From positions 496,001 through 560,000 of the forward strand of contig NZ_JBNCNS010000001.1 of the NCBI RefSeq assembly GCF_049847105.1: 64,000 nucleotides of DNA. The letters are read 5' to 3'. Origin of the DNA: Gordonia sp049847105 (lineage in GTDB: Bacteria > Actinomycetota > Actinomycetes > Mycobacteriales > Mycobacteriaceae). The translations under genes and the position numbers were made by a program. Under the pieces are notes generated by a model. The model did not search any database and was not told the DNA's origin. It saw only the letters and a program-made list of their open reading frames with translations. This document shows, one piece after another, positions 41,231-51,215 of this stretch (positions are counted from its first letter, which is position 1; the number at the start of each line of letters is the position of its first letter).

Positions 41231-43282
41231 CTACCAGCGATGGACGCTCCCCTGATTCGCGTACCACTCGATCAGGCCGTAGTCGTCCACGGATTTCGGG
41301 TCGATGCTGACGTCCGCTCGGCCCGCCAGAATCCCGGTCACCGGCACCTCGAGTTTCTTGCCGGTCCGGGTGTGCGGGATTCCCGGCGCCTCGATCACCT
41401 CGTCGGGCACGTGACGCGGCGACAACCTGGTCCGAACCTCCGACGCGATGTGCGAGATCAACCGATCGTCCAGGCTCGCGCCGGGCACGAGGGTGATGAA
41501 CAACGGCATCCAGTACGCACCGCGCGGGCCGTCCACGCCGAGGACAAAGGCTTCGGCGACCTCGTCGATTCCCTCGACCACCTCGTAGATGTCGGCCGAT
41601 CCCATCCGGATGCCGTGCCGGTTCAGGGTGGCATCGCTGCGGCCGTGGATGACCATTGATCCGCGATCGGTCACCGTCACCCAGTCGCCGTGCCGCCAGA
41701 CCGGCTCGGGCGGCGGAGATGCCCACTCGTGCGTGAAGTACGCACTGCGGTAACGCGCGCCGCCGGGATCGTTCCAGAACGACACGGGCATCGAGGGCAT
41801 GGGTGCGGTGACGACCATCTCCCCGACCTCGTCGATCAGCGATGTGCGATCGGGCGCCCAACTCTCCAGCGCCACTCCGAGGTATCGAACCGAGAGCTCA
41901 CCCGCGACGACCGGGACACCGACCGAACCACCGGCGAATGCGGTGACCACGTCGGTCCCCCCACTGATGGACGAGATCGGCAAACCTGGCTTCACGTTGT
42001 CGTCGACCCAGGTGAACAAGTCGGCGGCGAGAGTGGATCCGGTGCTGCCGAGGGTTCGCAGGGCGGAGAGGTCGTGATCCCGGCCGGGACGCAGCGCCGC
42101 CTTGCGCGAGGCCTGCAGCTGCCCGGGGCTGGTACCGAAGTAGGTGACCCCTTCGGATTCGACGATCTGCCAGAGCCGGTCCGCATCGGGGTGCAGTGGT
42201 GATCCGCTGTAGCAGATGATCCTGGTGCCACAGAGCAATCCGGCAACCTGAAAATTCCACATCATCCAACTGAGTGCGGTCTGCCAGAAGAAGACGTCGT
42301 CGGGCCCCAGGTCTCCGTGCAGTCCCGCCGCTTTGAGATGTTCGACCACCACACCACCGTGGCCATGGACGATGCCCTTCGGCTTACCGGTCGTGCCGGA
42401 GCTGAACAAGACCCACAGTGGGTGGTCGAACGGCACCGATGCCGGCTCGAATGGCTCACCCGGGGCGGCCACTGCCTCCGCGTAGTCGATGCGCCGAGGC
42501 GGCGCCGCATCCGGCGGTGTGGAGGTACCGCCGCCGGGAACGCCACCGCCGACGGGCGGCGCGACGACGATGTGCGCGAGCAACTCGGGCAGGAGATCTG
42601 CCAATCCTGCGCTGTCGGCTGTCTTGTCGATGGTCTTGCCGTTGTAGCGGTAACCCGCAGCGGTGACGAGAACCTTCGGGTGCAGTTGTGCGAGCCGGCC
42701 CGCGGCCCCCTCCGGCGCGTAGTCCTGTCCGCAGCCCGACCAGATCGCACCGACATACGCGGTGCCGAGAAAGGCGACCACGGCCTCGGGGATGTCGGGC
42801 AGATAGGCGGCCACCACATCACCGACGCCGACACCGAGATCGGTCAGGGTCCTCGCGAACCCGGTCACCTGTTCGGACAGTTCCGACCACGCGACCTCGG
42901 TCCGTCCGCCGTCCTCGTCGACGCCGACGATCGCCGCGCCCGGCCGGTCTGCGTGCCGCAGGATCGCGGACACGTAGTTGAGTCGCACCCTCGGAAACCA
43001 TTGCGCGCCTGGCATATCACGGCTCGCCAACACGTCGGCATCGTCGGCGGGCGACTGCCCATCCGTCGTGACGGCGACGGCATCGAGGTCGTAGAAGTCC
43101 CAGACCGCGCGCCAGAACTGAGCCGGCTCGTCGACGGACCACTGCCACAACGCTGCGTAGTCGGTGAGGTCACGACCGGACCGCTCCCCCGCCGCCGCGG
43201 CAAACGAATCGATGTACGTCGTCCGGGACGTGCCCTGCTGGGAAGTGCCCTGCTGGGAAGTGCTCTGCTGGGAATCGCTCAC
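41231..43282 (-). CDS. Acetoacetyl-CoA synthetase (683 aa)
   Basis: AMP-forming ligase activating acetoacetate, cytosolic. Signs of this subfamily are the N-terminal ALWQWSVDEPAQFWRAVWDF, ATP loop VLFSSGTTGKPKGIVHGHGG, WMMWNFQVAGLLCGTRI and C-terminal GRSDATLNRHGIRMGSADIY. The GTG at 43282 overlaps the stop of the previous ligase by 4 bases. The first residues hold three SQQGT repeats from a 15-bp triplication. A longer 921-residue reading is rejected because it runs through the other ligase out of frame. In this operon it would recycle acetoacetate from HMG-CoA cleavage. Confidence 0.9.
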   Translation of the reverse strand: MSDSQQSTSQQGTSQQGTSRTTYIDSFAAAAGERSGRDLTDYAALWQWSVDEPAQFWRAVWDFYDLDAVAVTTDGQSPADDADVLASRDMPGAQWFPRVRLNYVSAILRHADRPGAAIVGVDEDGGRTEVAWSELSEQVTGFARTLTDLGVGVGDVVAAYLPDIPEAVVAFLGTAYVGAIWSGCGQDYAPEGAAGRLAQLHPKVLVTAAGYRYNGKTIDKTADSAGLADLLPELLAHIVVAPPVGGGVPGGGTSTPPDAAPPRRIDYAEAVAAPGEPFEPASVPFDHPLWVLFSSGTTGKPKGIVHGHGGVVVEHLKAAGLHGDLGPDDVFFWQTALSWMMWNFQVAGLLCGTRIICYSGSPLHPDADRLWQIVESEGVTYFGTSPGQLQASRKAALRPGRDHDLSALRTLGSTGSTLAADLFTWVDDNVKPGLPISSISGGTDVVTAFAGGSVGVPVVAGELSVRYLGVALESWAPDRTSLIDEVGEMVVTAPMPSMPVSFWNDPGGARYRSAYFTHEWASPPPEPVWRHGDWVTVTDRGSMVIHGRSDATLNRHGIRMGSADIYEVVEGIDEVAEAFVLGVDGPRGAYWMPLFITLVPGASLDDRLISHIASEVRTRLSPRHVPDEVIEAPGIPHTRTGKKLEVPVTGILAGRADVSIDPKSVDDYGLIEWYANQGSVHRW
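43231..43275 (-). repeat. Three 15-bp tandem units at the ligase N-terminus
   Basis: Units at 43231, 43246 and 43261; the first two are identical and the third has two changes. They encode SQQGT repeats. Confidence 0.8.
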
Positions 43283-44934
43283 GTGTCCTCGCTCGCCTCG
43301 TCTCGCAGTCCGAGTATGTCGACTGCCTCGGCACGCATCTGTACCTTGCGCACCTTGCCTGTCACCGTCATCGGGAATTCCTTGACCACATGCACGTATC
43401 GGGGGATCTTGTGCCGAGCGATCTTGCCCGCCGCAAAGGCGTGCAGGTCGTCCTTCGTGAAATCGGTTGCGCCGTCGCGCAATCGCACCCAGGCCATCAG
43501 CTCCTCGCCGTACTTGTCGTCGGGGACACCGATGACCTGCGCATCGAGGATGTCCGGATGGGTGTAGAGGAATTCCTCGATCTCCCGGGGGTAGACGTTC
43601 TCGCCGCCGCGGATCACCATGTCCTTGATCCGGCCGGTGATCCGGACGTACCCGCTGTCGTCCATCACGGCGAGGTCGCCGGTGTGCATCCATCCCTCGG
43701 CGTCCAGGGCATCGGCGGTCTTCTCCGGCTCGTTCCAGTAGCCCTTCATCACCGAGTACCCCTTGGTGCAGAACTCGCCGGTCTCGCCACGCTGCAACGT
43801 GTCTCCCGAGCCCGGGTCGACGACCTTGACCTCGAGGTGCGGCCCGACCCGACCGACCGTGCCGACCCGCAGTTCGAGCGTGTCGTCGACGCGGGTCTGG
43901 GTGGACACCGGCGAGGTCTCGGTCATGCCGTAGCAGATGGACACCTCGCTCATGTGCATCCGCTCGACGACCTGACGCATCACATGTTCCGGGCACGGCG
44001 AGCCGGCCATGACGCCGGTCCGCAGACTCGACAGGTCGAAACCTGCTGCCCCGCCGGTGTCGTCGAGGAGGGCGAGCTCCGCGATGAACATCGTCGGCAC
44101 GCCGTAGAGGCTCGTACAGCGATACTCCGACACCGCGGCCAGGGTGGCCGCCGGGTCGAAGGCCGGTGCCGGGATGACCATGGCCGCGCCGTGACTGGTG
44201 GCCGCAAGGTTGCCCATCACCATGCCGAAGCAGTGGTAGAACGGCACGGGCAGGCAGATCCGATCGGCCTCGGTGTAGTCGAGCAGCTCGCCCACGAGGT
44301 AGCCGTTGTTACCGATGTTGCGATGAGACAGCGTGGCACCCTTGGGGAATCCGGTGGTGCCCGAGGTGTACTGGATGTTGATGGGATCGTCCGGCGCCAG
44401 CGATCCGGCAATCTCCGTGACCCGGGCGGCCTCGGCCGGGGTGGGCTCGGCGAGCAGCGCGGCCCATTCCGCGGACTCGAAGAGGATCACCTCGCGGAGC
44501 TCTGGACAGTTGGGACGGGCGGCCGCGAGCATCGCCGCGTATCCGGAATCCTTGAACCGTTCGGCCGCGATGACGACGTTGGTTCCCGACTGGGCGAGCG
44601 CGTACTCGATCTCGTTCTGCCGATATGCGGGGTTGAGGTTGACCAGGATCGCGCCGATCTCGGCTGTCGCGTACTGGGTCAGCACCCACTCGAACCGGTT
44701 GGGCGACCAGAGGCCGACCCGGTCACCGGGGTTCACCCCGGTGCGGACGAGTCCTGCGGCCACGGCGCGCACATCGTGGAGGAACTCCGTATACGTCCAT
44801 TGTCGCCCGGCTGCGGCATCGATGAGCGCGACGTTGTCGCCGAACGTCGACGCCGTTCGTGCCAACGTCGCGCCGATCGTCTCGGTCAGCAGATCCGGGC
44901 TGTCCTCGCCCCGCGAATATGCCGGTTCGGTCAT
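43279..44934 (-). CDS. Acyl-CoA synthetase, FadD-type AMP-binding ligase (551 aa)
   Basis: AMP-forming fatty-acid or branched-acid CoA ligase. ATP loop YTSGTTGFPKGATLSH, adenylation motif ICYGMTETSPV, and hinge/C-terminal GWMHTGDLAVMDDSGYVRITGR and GGENVYPREIEEFL are intact. The ATG at 44934 has GGAG about 9 bases upstream; the frame is open to 45006. It lies 43 bases after the CitE-like gene and overlaps the next ligase gene. It probably feeds short or branched acids such as isovalerate into the pathway; the substrate is inferred. Confidence 0.88.
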   Translation of the reverse strand: MTEPAYSRGEDSPDLLTETIGATLARTASTFGDNVALIDAAAGRQWTYTEFLHDVRAVAAGLVRTGVNPGDRVGLWSPNRFEWVLTQYATAEIGAILVNLNPAYRQNEIEYALAQSGTNVVIAAERFKDSGYAAMLAAARPNCPELREVILFESAEWAALLAEPTPAEAARVTEIAGSLAPDDPINIQYTSGTTGFPKGATLSHRNIGNNGYLVGELLDYTEADRICLPVPFYHCFGMVMGNLAATSHGAAMVIPAPAFDPAATLAAVSEYRCTSLYGVPTMFIAELALLDDTGGAAGFDLSSLRTGVMAGSPCPEHVMRQVVERMHMSEVSICYGMTETSPVSTQTRVDDTLELRVGTVGRVGPHLEVKVVDPGSGDTLQRGETGEFCTKGYSVMKGYWNEPEKTADALDAEGWMHTGDLAVMDDSGYVRITGRIKDMVIRGGENVYPREIEEFLYTHPDILDAQVIGVPDDKYGEELMAWVRLRDGATDFTKDDLHAFAAGKIARHKIPRYVHVVKEFPMTVTGKVRKVQMRAEAVDILGLRDEASEDT

Positions 44935-44977
44935 GATCGGGCTCCGATTCCTTCTGGGCCGCGTCAGCGGCAGTTTC

Positions 44978-45877
44978 TCATTGGTGCTCGGTGGTCGGTG
45001 TGTCACCGCGCTGGGCGTCGCCCTGGGTGGCGATGGCCCTCGCCAGGACCACCTCGGCCTGCCGCAACACCGGGCCGTCGATCATGTGTCCGTCGATGCT
45101 GAACACCCCGCCCTGGTACTCGGCGGATCCCTCCACCACGCGCTGCGCCCATCGGACTTCCTCTTCCGACGGCCGATAACCGTCGCGGATGTAGGGCACC
45201 TGCGATGGGTGGATGCACGCGGTCGCGGTGTATCCCAGCGCAACCGCGTCACGCACCTCGGCGATCAGCCCGGCGACGTCGGGAATGTCGAGGTGGACCG
45301 AGTCCACCGCGAACTTGCCATGGGCCGCGGCCGCGATCCTCGTCGACGATCGGACCCACCTGGCCACGTCCCGATAGGAGCCAGGCCGCTCCTCATCTGG
45401 TCCGAACCGGCTCGACTTGCCGCCCAGACCGGCGACGAGATCCTCGGCACCCCACATCAGCCCGATACAGTTCAGCGCAGCGGCGATCTCGTGGGCACGG
45501 GTCGCGCCCAGTGGGGTCTCGATGAGCGCGACGGTCTGCAGCGCGGTGTCGATGATGGAGTCGACGTCCTCGGCCTTGGCCTGCATGACGACCCGGTAAT
45601 TGGTGTCGCCGATGGCCGCGAGGTCGCGACGGTAGTCGCCCGTGCCGGCCGGGTTGATCCGGACGATCGTTCGACCGGGGTCGAGTGGGTTGGCGACGAG
45701 CGCCTCTCGGGCAGCCACGCGGTTCTCCGGCGAGACGGCGTCCTCGAGGTCGAGGATCACCACGTCCGCCCGATCGAGCGCCTTCTGATACCGCTCGGGA
45801 CGATCCGCCGGACAGAAGAGCATGGCGGGACCCGGGGGTGTCCAGGCGTTGATCAACTGCGGGCTGTCGAAATTCAT
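44978..45877 (-). CDS. CitE-like HpcH/HpaI-family CoA lyase (299 aa)
   Basis: TIM-barrel lyase of the CitE-like group. Motifs: AMLFCPADRPERYQKALDRA, VVILDLEDAVSPENR (acidic metal ligands), TIVRINPAGTG, LIETPLGA and GYTATACIHPSQV. Stand-alone CitE-like proteins in mycobacteria (Rv2498c) cleave beta-hydroxyacyl-CoAs including HMG-CoA. The gene order here, next to maoC, fadE, accA and accD, is the Rv2498c-Rv2502c order, so HMG-CoA lyase is the best functional guess. The ATG at 45877 directly follows the maoC stop. Confidence 0.88.
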   Translation of the reverse strand: MNFDSPQLINAWTPPGPAMLFCPADRPERYQKALDRADVVILDLEDAVSPENRVAAREALVANPLDPGRTIVRINPAGTGDYRRDLAAIGDTNYRVVMQAKAEDVDSIIDTALQTVALIETPLGATRAHEIAAALNCIGLMWGAEDLVAGLGGKSSRFGPDEERPGSYRDVARWVRSSTRIAAAAHGKFAVDSVHLDIPDVAGLIAEVRDAVALGYTATACIHPSQVPYIRDGYRPSEEEVRWAQRVVEGSAEYQGGVFSIDGHMIDGPVLRQAEVVLARAIATQGDAQRGDTPTTEHQ

Positions 45878-45879
45878 CA

Positions 45880-46380
45880 CTACTCCACTGGCTTCTTTCG
45901 CACCAGCGTGGCCCGTGCGGCGCGCGCAACGACCTCGCCGTGCTGATTGCGTCCGATGTGGGTCAAGTTCACCACGCCCTCGCCGGGTCGCGACTTCGAT
46001 TCCCGCCTACCCGTGCACTCGGTCTCGGCGTATAGGGTGTCACCCGCGAACAACGGCGCCGGGAAGGCGACCTCGCTGAAGCCGAGATTGGCGACGAGTG
46101 TGCCCTGGGTCAGCTGCGACACCGACAGACCGACGATGGTCGACAACGTGAACATCGAATTGATCAGCCGCTGACCACCGAAACCGGGCTGCTGCGCCGA
46201 CCACGCCGCGTCGAGGTGGAGGGCCTGAGTGTTCATCGTGAGCGTGGTGAACAGGACGTTGTCCGCCTCGGTGACCGTGCGGCCGGGCCGATGCTCGTAC
46301 ACGGTTCCTTCCGCGAACTCGTCGAACCACAGGCCCCGTTGGACGATGCGGACCGGATCCTCGACGCGCTCCCGACTCAT
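45880..46380 (-). CDS. MaoC-family enoyl-CoA hydratase (166 aa)
   Basis: Hot-dog fold hydratase. Seen: GLWFDEFAEGTVYEHRPGRT, FTTLTMNTQALHLDAAWS (hydratase motif with Asn and His) and FPAPLFAGDTLYAETEC. It matches the Rv2499c position and would hydrate methylglutaconyl-CoA in place of a crotonase. The ATG overlaps the fadE stop by 4 bases and its own stop overlaps the next start region, so translation is coupled. Confidence 0.88.
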   Translation of the reverse strand: MSRERVEDPVRIVQRGLWFDEFAEGTVYEHRPGRTVTEADNVLFTTLTMNTQALHLDAAWSAQQPGFGGQRLINSMFTLSTIVGLSVSQLTQGTLVANLGFSEVAFPAPLFAGDTLYAETECTGRRESKSRPGEGVVNLTHIGRNQHGEVVARAARATLVRKKPVE

Positions 46381-47522
46381 GCGAACCCCAGTTCCCGTGC
46401 GATCAGCATCAACTGGACCTCGGTGGTGCCCTCGCCGATCTCCAGGATCTTGGAGTCCCGGTAATGCCGGGCCACGGGGTATTCGTTCATGAATCCGTAG
46501 CCGCCATGGATCTGGGTGGCCATCCGCGCATTGTCCATCGCCGCCTCGCTGGCGACCATCTTGGCGATCGAGGCCTCTTTCTTGAACGGCTTACCGGCCA
46601 GCATCTTCGCCGCCGCGTCGTAGTAGGCGGTGCGGGCGACGTACGCACGGGCCTCCATCCGCGCGATCGCGAACGACACCGACTGGTATTCGCCGATCGG
46701 TTTCCCGAAGGACTGGCGCTCCTTCGCATACTTCACACTCTCGTCCACGCAGCCCTGCGCGACACCGGTGGACAGTGCGGCGATTGCGATCCGCCCCTCG
46801 TCGAGGATCGAGAGGAAGTTGGCGTAGCCACGGCCACGCTCACCCAGGAGATTCTCGGTGGGCACCCGCGCGTCGATGAATGTCAGCGGATGCGTGTCCG
46901 AGGCATTCCACCCGACCTTGTTGTACGCCGGTTCGGCAGTGAATCCCGCAGTGTCGGACGGGACGATGATCGTCGAGATCTCTTTGCGCCCGTTCTCTTT
47001 CGTGCCGGTCACGGCGGTCACCGTGACCAACGATGTGATGTCGGTTCCGGAATTCGTGATGAATTGCTTGCCGCCGTTGATGATCCACGAGTCACCGTCG
47101 TCCTTCGCGGTGGTCGCGGTGGCTCCGGCGTCGGAACCCGCGCCCGGCTCGGTGAGACCGAATCCCGCGAGTGCACGGCCGGAGGTGAGGTCGGGCAGCC
47201 ACTGTTGCTTCTGCGCCTCGGTGCCGAACCGGTGGATCGGCATCGCTCCCAGGCTCACCCCTGCCTCGAGTGTGATGGCGACGGACTGATCGATCTTGCC
47301 GAGTTCCTCGAGAGCCAGCGCGAGGGCGAAGTAGTCGCCACCCATGCCGCCGTACTCCTCGTCGAACGGCAGCCCGAACAGCCCCATCTGCCCCATCTGC
47401 GCGACGATCTCGTAGGGAAAGCTGTGTTCCTCATCGTGTTTCGCCGAGACGGGCGCCACGACGGACCGGGCGAAGTCGCGGACGCTGTGGATGAGGTCGG
47501 TGTACTCCTGACTGAGTTCCAT
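46377..47522 (-). CDS. Acyl-CoA dehydrogenase, isovaleryl-CoA type (381 aa)
   Basis: FAD-dependent acyl-CoA dehydrogenase. Motifs: FGLTEPGAGSDAGATATTA (FAD/substrate loop), ERQSFGKPIGEYQS and the C-terminal QIHGGYGFMNEYPVARHYRDSKILEI. It starts at the ATG at 47522, overlapping the accA stop by one base (TGATG); the upstream frame to 47870 lies in accA. By position it corresponds to FadE19 of mycobacteria, a branched-chain acyl-CoA dehydrogenase. Confidence 0.92.
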   Translation of the reverse strand: MELSQEYTDLIHSVRDFARSVVAPVSAKHDEEHSFPYEIVAQMGQMGLFGLPFDEEYGGMGGDYFALALALEELGKIDQSVAITLEAGVSLGAMPIHRFGTEAQKQQWLPDLTSGRALAGFGLTEPGAGSDAGATATTAKDDGDSWIINGGKQFITNSGTDITSLVTVTAVTGTKENGRKEISTIIVPSDTAGFTAEPAYNKVGWNASDTHPLTFIDARVPTENLLGERGRGYANFLSILDEGRIAIAALSTGVAQGCVDESVKYAKERQSFGKPIGEYQSVSFAIARMEARAYVARTAYYDAAAKMLAGKPFKKEASIAKMVASEAAMDNARMATQIHGGYGFMNEYPVARHYRDSKILEIGEGTTEVQLMLIARELGFA

Positions 47523-49588
47523 CAGTTCTCCTTGTTGATCGAATCGCTCGCGGCGGACTCCACATGTGCGAGTGTCTGGCCGGCCGCCACCTTGTCGCCG
47601 ACCCTCGCCGAGACGGCCACCACTCCGTCGATCGGAGCGGTGAGCGTGTGTTCCATCTTCATCGCCTCGACGACGACGATCGGGTTGCCCGCCGAGACGG
47701 TGTCGCCCGCCTCGGCCCGGACCGCGACCACCGTTCCCGGCATCGGGCTGAGGATCTCGCCGGCATGCTCGTCGGCTGCTTCGTCGAGCAGCGTTCGGGC
47801 GAGGTCGAGCAGCCAGGTCCCGTGCGGACCCGCCACCCACCACGTCCCGTCGACCTCGGCCTTCGACCATGACTGGCTGACCCCGCCGACGATCAGCCGT
47901 CGGCTCTCGTTGTCGCCGTTGGTGACCCGACGATATTCGACTGCCGCATGCCAGGGTTTCCGGTCGTCGTCGTCGTCGTACGTCACGGTCGCCTGACCGG
48001 CGATCGCATCCGCCGACGCCGACTCCACGTGGATGGCGACAGTGAAATGCTCAGCGCCACTCACCAATCGGGTCACGACGGGCGCAGTCTCGCCGATCCG
48101 CCAACCCACCGCGGACTGCCATACGTCTGCGCGGTCGCGGGATCCGATACGCGCGAACCCTGCCAGGACAAGAGCTTCCGGGACAGGATCGGGTACCGAG
48201 TAGTCGCGGACGAGTCGGTCGAGCAGTTCGGTGTCGAGCTCCGCGGCGCGGACGGACTGCTGGGCGAGCACGTGTCGACAGAAGTCGATGTTGGTCACCA
48301 CGCCGAGTACGTGGGTGTGCGCAAGCGCTTGGTCGAGTCGCTCGAGCGCCTCTTCCCGATCTCTGCCGTGCGCGATGATCTTCGCGAGCATCGGATCGTA
48401 GTCGCTACCGATCACCAACCCCTCGGTCATCGCCGAGTCGACACGAATCCCGTTGCCCGGATTCGAATCAGGGTGGACGAGGCCTGCGATGGTGCCGCCG
48501 GTCGGCAGGAATCCGTGCGCCGGATCCTCTGCATACACTCGCGCCTCGATCGCATGCCCGCTCATCACGAGGTCGTCCTGGACGAGCGTGAGGGTCTCAC
48601 CCCTCGCCACCCGGATCTGCTGTTCTACCAGGTCGACGCCGGTGACTAGCTCGGTTACCGGGTGTTCCACCTGCAGCCGCGTGTTCATCTCCATGAAGAA
48701 GAACGCGTCGGGCCGATGGGCGGAGACGATGAACTCGACCGTGCCCGCACCGGTGTAGCCGACACTGCGCGCGGCGTCGCACGCCGCAGCACCGATCCGG
48801 TCACGCGTCTCGTCGTCGAGCAGGGCCGACGGCGCCTCCTCGATCACCTTCTGGTGGCGGCGCTGCAGCGAGCATTCACGTTCTCCGAGATGGATCACGT
48901 TGCCGTGCTCGTCGGCGAGGACCTGGACCTCGATATGACGTGGGGTGTCCACGAAATGCTCGAGAAACAGGGAGTCGTCACCGAAGGCGGAGCCGGCCTC
49001 TCGGCGCGCGCGTTCGAGGGCAGCAGGCAGGTCCGCGGCGTTCTCCACACGGTGCATGCCCTTACCGCCGCCACCGGCGCTCGGCTTGATCAGTACCGGG
49101 AAGCCGACGTCGGGCGCGGCGGCGATCAGGTCGTCGTCGGTCAGACCCGGGCGTGACAGTCCCGGAACCACCGGGACGTCGCGTTCGGTGACCGCGGCTC
49201 GGGCGGTGATCTTGTCGCCCATCGTCGCGATGGCATCCACCGGCGGACCGATGAAGACGAGACCCGCACCGGCCAGCGCCGAGGCGAACTTCTGATTCTC
49301 CGAGAGGAACCCGTATCCGGGGTGCACGGCGTCGGCGCCGGAGTCCTGCGCCGCGCGCACCACGGCGTCGATGTCGAGGTAGCTCTCGGTCGCAGGCGCC
49401 GGCCCGATCCGAACCGCGACGTCGGCCTCCCGGACGTGGCGCGCGTCAGCGTCTGCGTCCGAATAGACGGCGACACTGCGGATGCCCATCCGACGCAGGG
49501 TGCCGATCACCCGACAGGCGATCTCGCCGCGGTTGGCGACCAGCACGCTGCGGATCGGCCGAATAGCTGGAGTGTTGTTGTCGGTCAC
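47522..49588 (-). CDS. accA1: Acyl-CoA carboxylase alpha subunit, biotin carboxylase plus BCCP (688 aa)
   Basis: The N-terminal biotin carboxylase (RSVLVANRGEIACRVI, KPSAGGGGKGMH ATP loop, EMNTRLQVEHPVTE) and C-terminal biotin carrier (VVEAMKMEHTLTAP with the biotinylated Lys in AMKM) are both intact. The GTG at 49588 is 4 bases after the accD stop, with a GGATGTG site. It forms a two-subunit carboxylase with the preceding gene. The cluster order matches AccA1/AccD1, which carboxylate 3-methylcrotonyl-CoA in leucine breakdown. The symbol is given by synteny. Confidence 0.92.
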   Translation of the reverse strand: MTDNNTPAIRPIRSVLVANRGEIACRVIGTLRRMGIRSVAVYSDADADARHVREADVAVRIGPAPATESYLDIDAVVRAAQDSGADAVHPGYGFLSENQKFASALAGAGLVFIGPPVDAIATMGDKITARAAVTERDVPVVPGLSRPGLTDDDLIAAAPDVGFPVLIKPSAGGGGKGMHRVENAADLPAALERARREAGSAFGDDSLFLEHFVDTPRHIEVQVLADEHGNVIHLGERECSLQRRHQKVIEEAPSALLDDETRDRIGAAACDAARSVGYTGAGTVEFIVSAHRPDAFFFMEMNTRLQVEHPVTELVTGVDLVEQQIRVARGETLTLVQDDLVMSGHAIEARVYAEDPAHGFLPTGGTIAGLVHPDSNPGNGIRVDSAMTEGLVIGSDYDPMLAKIIAHGRDREEALERLDQALAHTHVLGVVTNIDFCRHVLAQQSVRAAELDTELLDRLVRDYSVPDPVPEALVLAGFARIGSRDRADVWQSAVGWRIGETAPVVTRLVSGAEHFTVAIHVESASADAIAGQATVTYDDDDDRKPWHAAVEYRRVTNGDNESRRLIVGGVSQSWSKAEVDGTWWVAGPHGTWLLDLARTLLDEAADEHAGEILSPMPGTVVAVRAEAGDTVSAGNPIVVVEAMKMEHTLTAPIDGVVAVSARVGDKVAAGQTLAHVESAASDSINKEN

Positions 49589-49592
49589 GTGA

Positions 49593-51209
49593 TCACATCC
49601 GGAAGACGCCGTAGCGCGGGTCGTCGAGTGGGGCATATCGGCAGGCTTCGAGCGCCAATCCGAGGGTGGTGCGCGTCTGTGCGGGATCGATGATCCCGTC
49701 GTCCCACAGCCGGGCAGTCGAGTAGTACGCGTCCGCCTGCCGCTCGAACTGCTCGCGGATCGGCGCCTTGAACGCCTCCTCGTCGTCGGCCGCCCAGTCA
49801 CCCCCGGATCGTTCGACCTGGTTGCGACGGACCGTGGCCAGCGTGTCGGCCGCCTGCGGGCCGCCCATCACCGAGATGCGAGCGTTGGGCCACATCCACA
49901 GGAAACGCGGCGAATACGCACGGCCACACATCGAATAGTTGCCGGCGCCGAACGAGCCGCCGACCATGACGGTCAGCTTGGGTACCCGCGCACAGGCGAC
50001 GGCGTTGACCATCTTCGCCCCGTTCTTGGCGATGCCGCCCTCCTCGTAGGCGCGTCCGACCATGAAGCCGGTGATGTTCTGCAGGAAGACCAGCGGTATC
50101 CGCCGCTGATCGCAGAGCTCGATGAAATGTGCACCCTTGAGCGCGGATTCGCTGAACAACACGCCGTTGTTCGCGACGAAGCCGACCGGGTGACCGTGCA
50201 CGTGGGCGAAGGCGGTGACCAACGTGGTGCCGTAGTTCGCCTTGAACTCGGTGTATTCTCCGGCGTCACTGAGGATCTCGATGACCTCGCGGACGTCGTA
50301 GGGGGTCCGCGAATCGGTCGGGACCACGTCGTAGATATCGGTCTGCGGCCGCTTCGGTTCGCGAGCGGCGATCGTCTCCCACTGCGCCGCATCACGCGGG
50401 CCCAGGGTGGCGACGATGTCGCGGACCTTCGCCAGGGCCTGCTCGTCATTGTCGACGAGATGATCGGTGACCCCGGAGATCGACGAGTGCATCGCACCGC
50501 CGCCGAGCTCCTCGGCGGTCACGTCCTCACCGGTGGCCGCCTTCACCAGCGGCGGGCCGGCCAAGAAGATCGTGCCCTGATTGCGCACGATGACCGTCTC
50601 GTCGCTCATCGCCGGCACGTAGGCGCCGCCGGCCGTCGACGATCCGAGGACCGCGGCGATCTGCGGGATGCCCGCGGCGCTCATTGTCGCCTGGTTGTAG
50701 AAGATCCGGCCGAAGTGATCCCGGTCCGGGAACACCTCGTCCTGCTGCAGGAGCATCGCGCCGCCCGAGTCGACGAGGTAGATGCAGGGCAACCGGTTGG
50801 CCGCGGCGATCTCTTGTGCGCGCAGGTGCTTCTTCACGGTCATCGGGTAGTAGGTGCCGCCGGAGACCGTCGCGTCGTTGGCGACGATCATGCATTCGCG
50901 CCCGGCGACGCGACCCACGCCCGCGACCACACCGGCCGACGGCACGCGGTCGTCGTACATCCCTGTCGCCGCGAGGGGAGCGACCTCGAGGAAGGGTGAA
51001 CCGACGTCGAGGAGTCCGTCCACCCGATCGCGGGGCAAGAGCTTGCCGCGGGAGATGTGCCGGTCGCGCGCCTTCTCGCCGCCTCCTCGCCGCGCTGCGG
51101 CGAGGAGTTCCCTGAGTCGGCCGATGTTGCGGAGATGGGCGACACGGGACCCGACCGGCTCTTCGCCGGACCCGCTCGTGACTTCCGTGCTGAACGTGCT
51201 GGTCACCAT
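49593..51209 (-). CDS. accD1: Acyl-CoA carboxylase beta subunit, carboxyltransferase (538 aa)
   Basis: Carboxyltransferase that transfers CO2 from biotin to an acyl-CoA, probably 3-methylcrotonyl-CoA. Motifs: RDRVDGLLDVGSPFLEVAPLA, CIYLVDSGGAMLLQQDEVFP, IAAVLGSSTAGGAYVPAMSD, FLQNITGFMVGRAYEEGGIA and GGSFGAGNYSMCGRAYSP, all typical of methylcrotonyl-CoA carboxylase beta. The ATG is preceded by AAAGGTC. It is the first gene of the seven-gene catabolic run; a palindrome operator overlaps its leader. Confidence 0.93.
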   Translation of the reverse strand: MVTSTFSTEVTSGSGEEPVGSRVAHLRNIGRLRELLAAARRGGGEKARDRHISRGKLLPRDRVDGLLDVGSPFLEVAPLAATGMYDDRVPSAGVVAGVGRVAGRECMIVANDATVSGGTYYPMTVKKHLRAQEIAAANRLPCIYLVDSGGAMLLQQDEVFPDRDHFGRIFYNQATMSAAGIPQIAAVLGSSTAGGAYVPAMSDETVIVRNQGTIFLAGPPLVKAATGEDVTAEELGGGAMHSSISGVTDHLVDNDEQALAKVRDIVATLGPRDAAQWETIAAREPKRPQTDIYDVVPTDSRTPYDVREVIEILSDAGEYTEFKANYGTTLVTAFAHVHGHPVGFVANNGVLFSESALKGAHFIELCDQRRIPLVFLQNITGFMVGRAYEEGGIAKNGAKMVNAVACARVPKLTVMVGGSFGAGNYSMCGRAYSPRFLWMWPNARISVMGGPQAADTLATVRRNQVERSGGDWAADDEEAFKAPIREQFERQADAYYSTARLWDDGIIDPAQTRTTLGLALEACRYAPLDDPRYGVFRM

Positions 51210-51215
51210 CGACCT

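Noticed and set aside
41231..43996. Reading of the acetoacetyl-CoA synthetase as a 921-residue fusion
   Set aside because: The extra N-terminus is an out-of-frame reading of the neighbouring ligase. The GTG at 43282 with 4-base overlap and correct family start is better.
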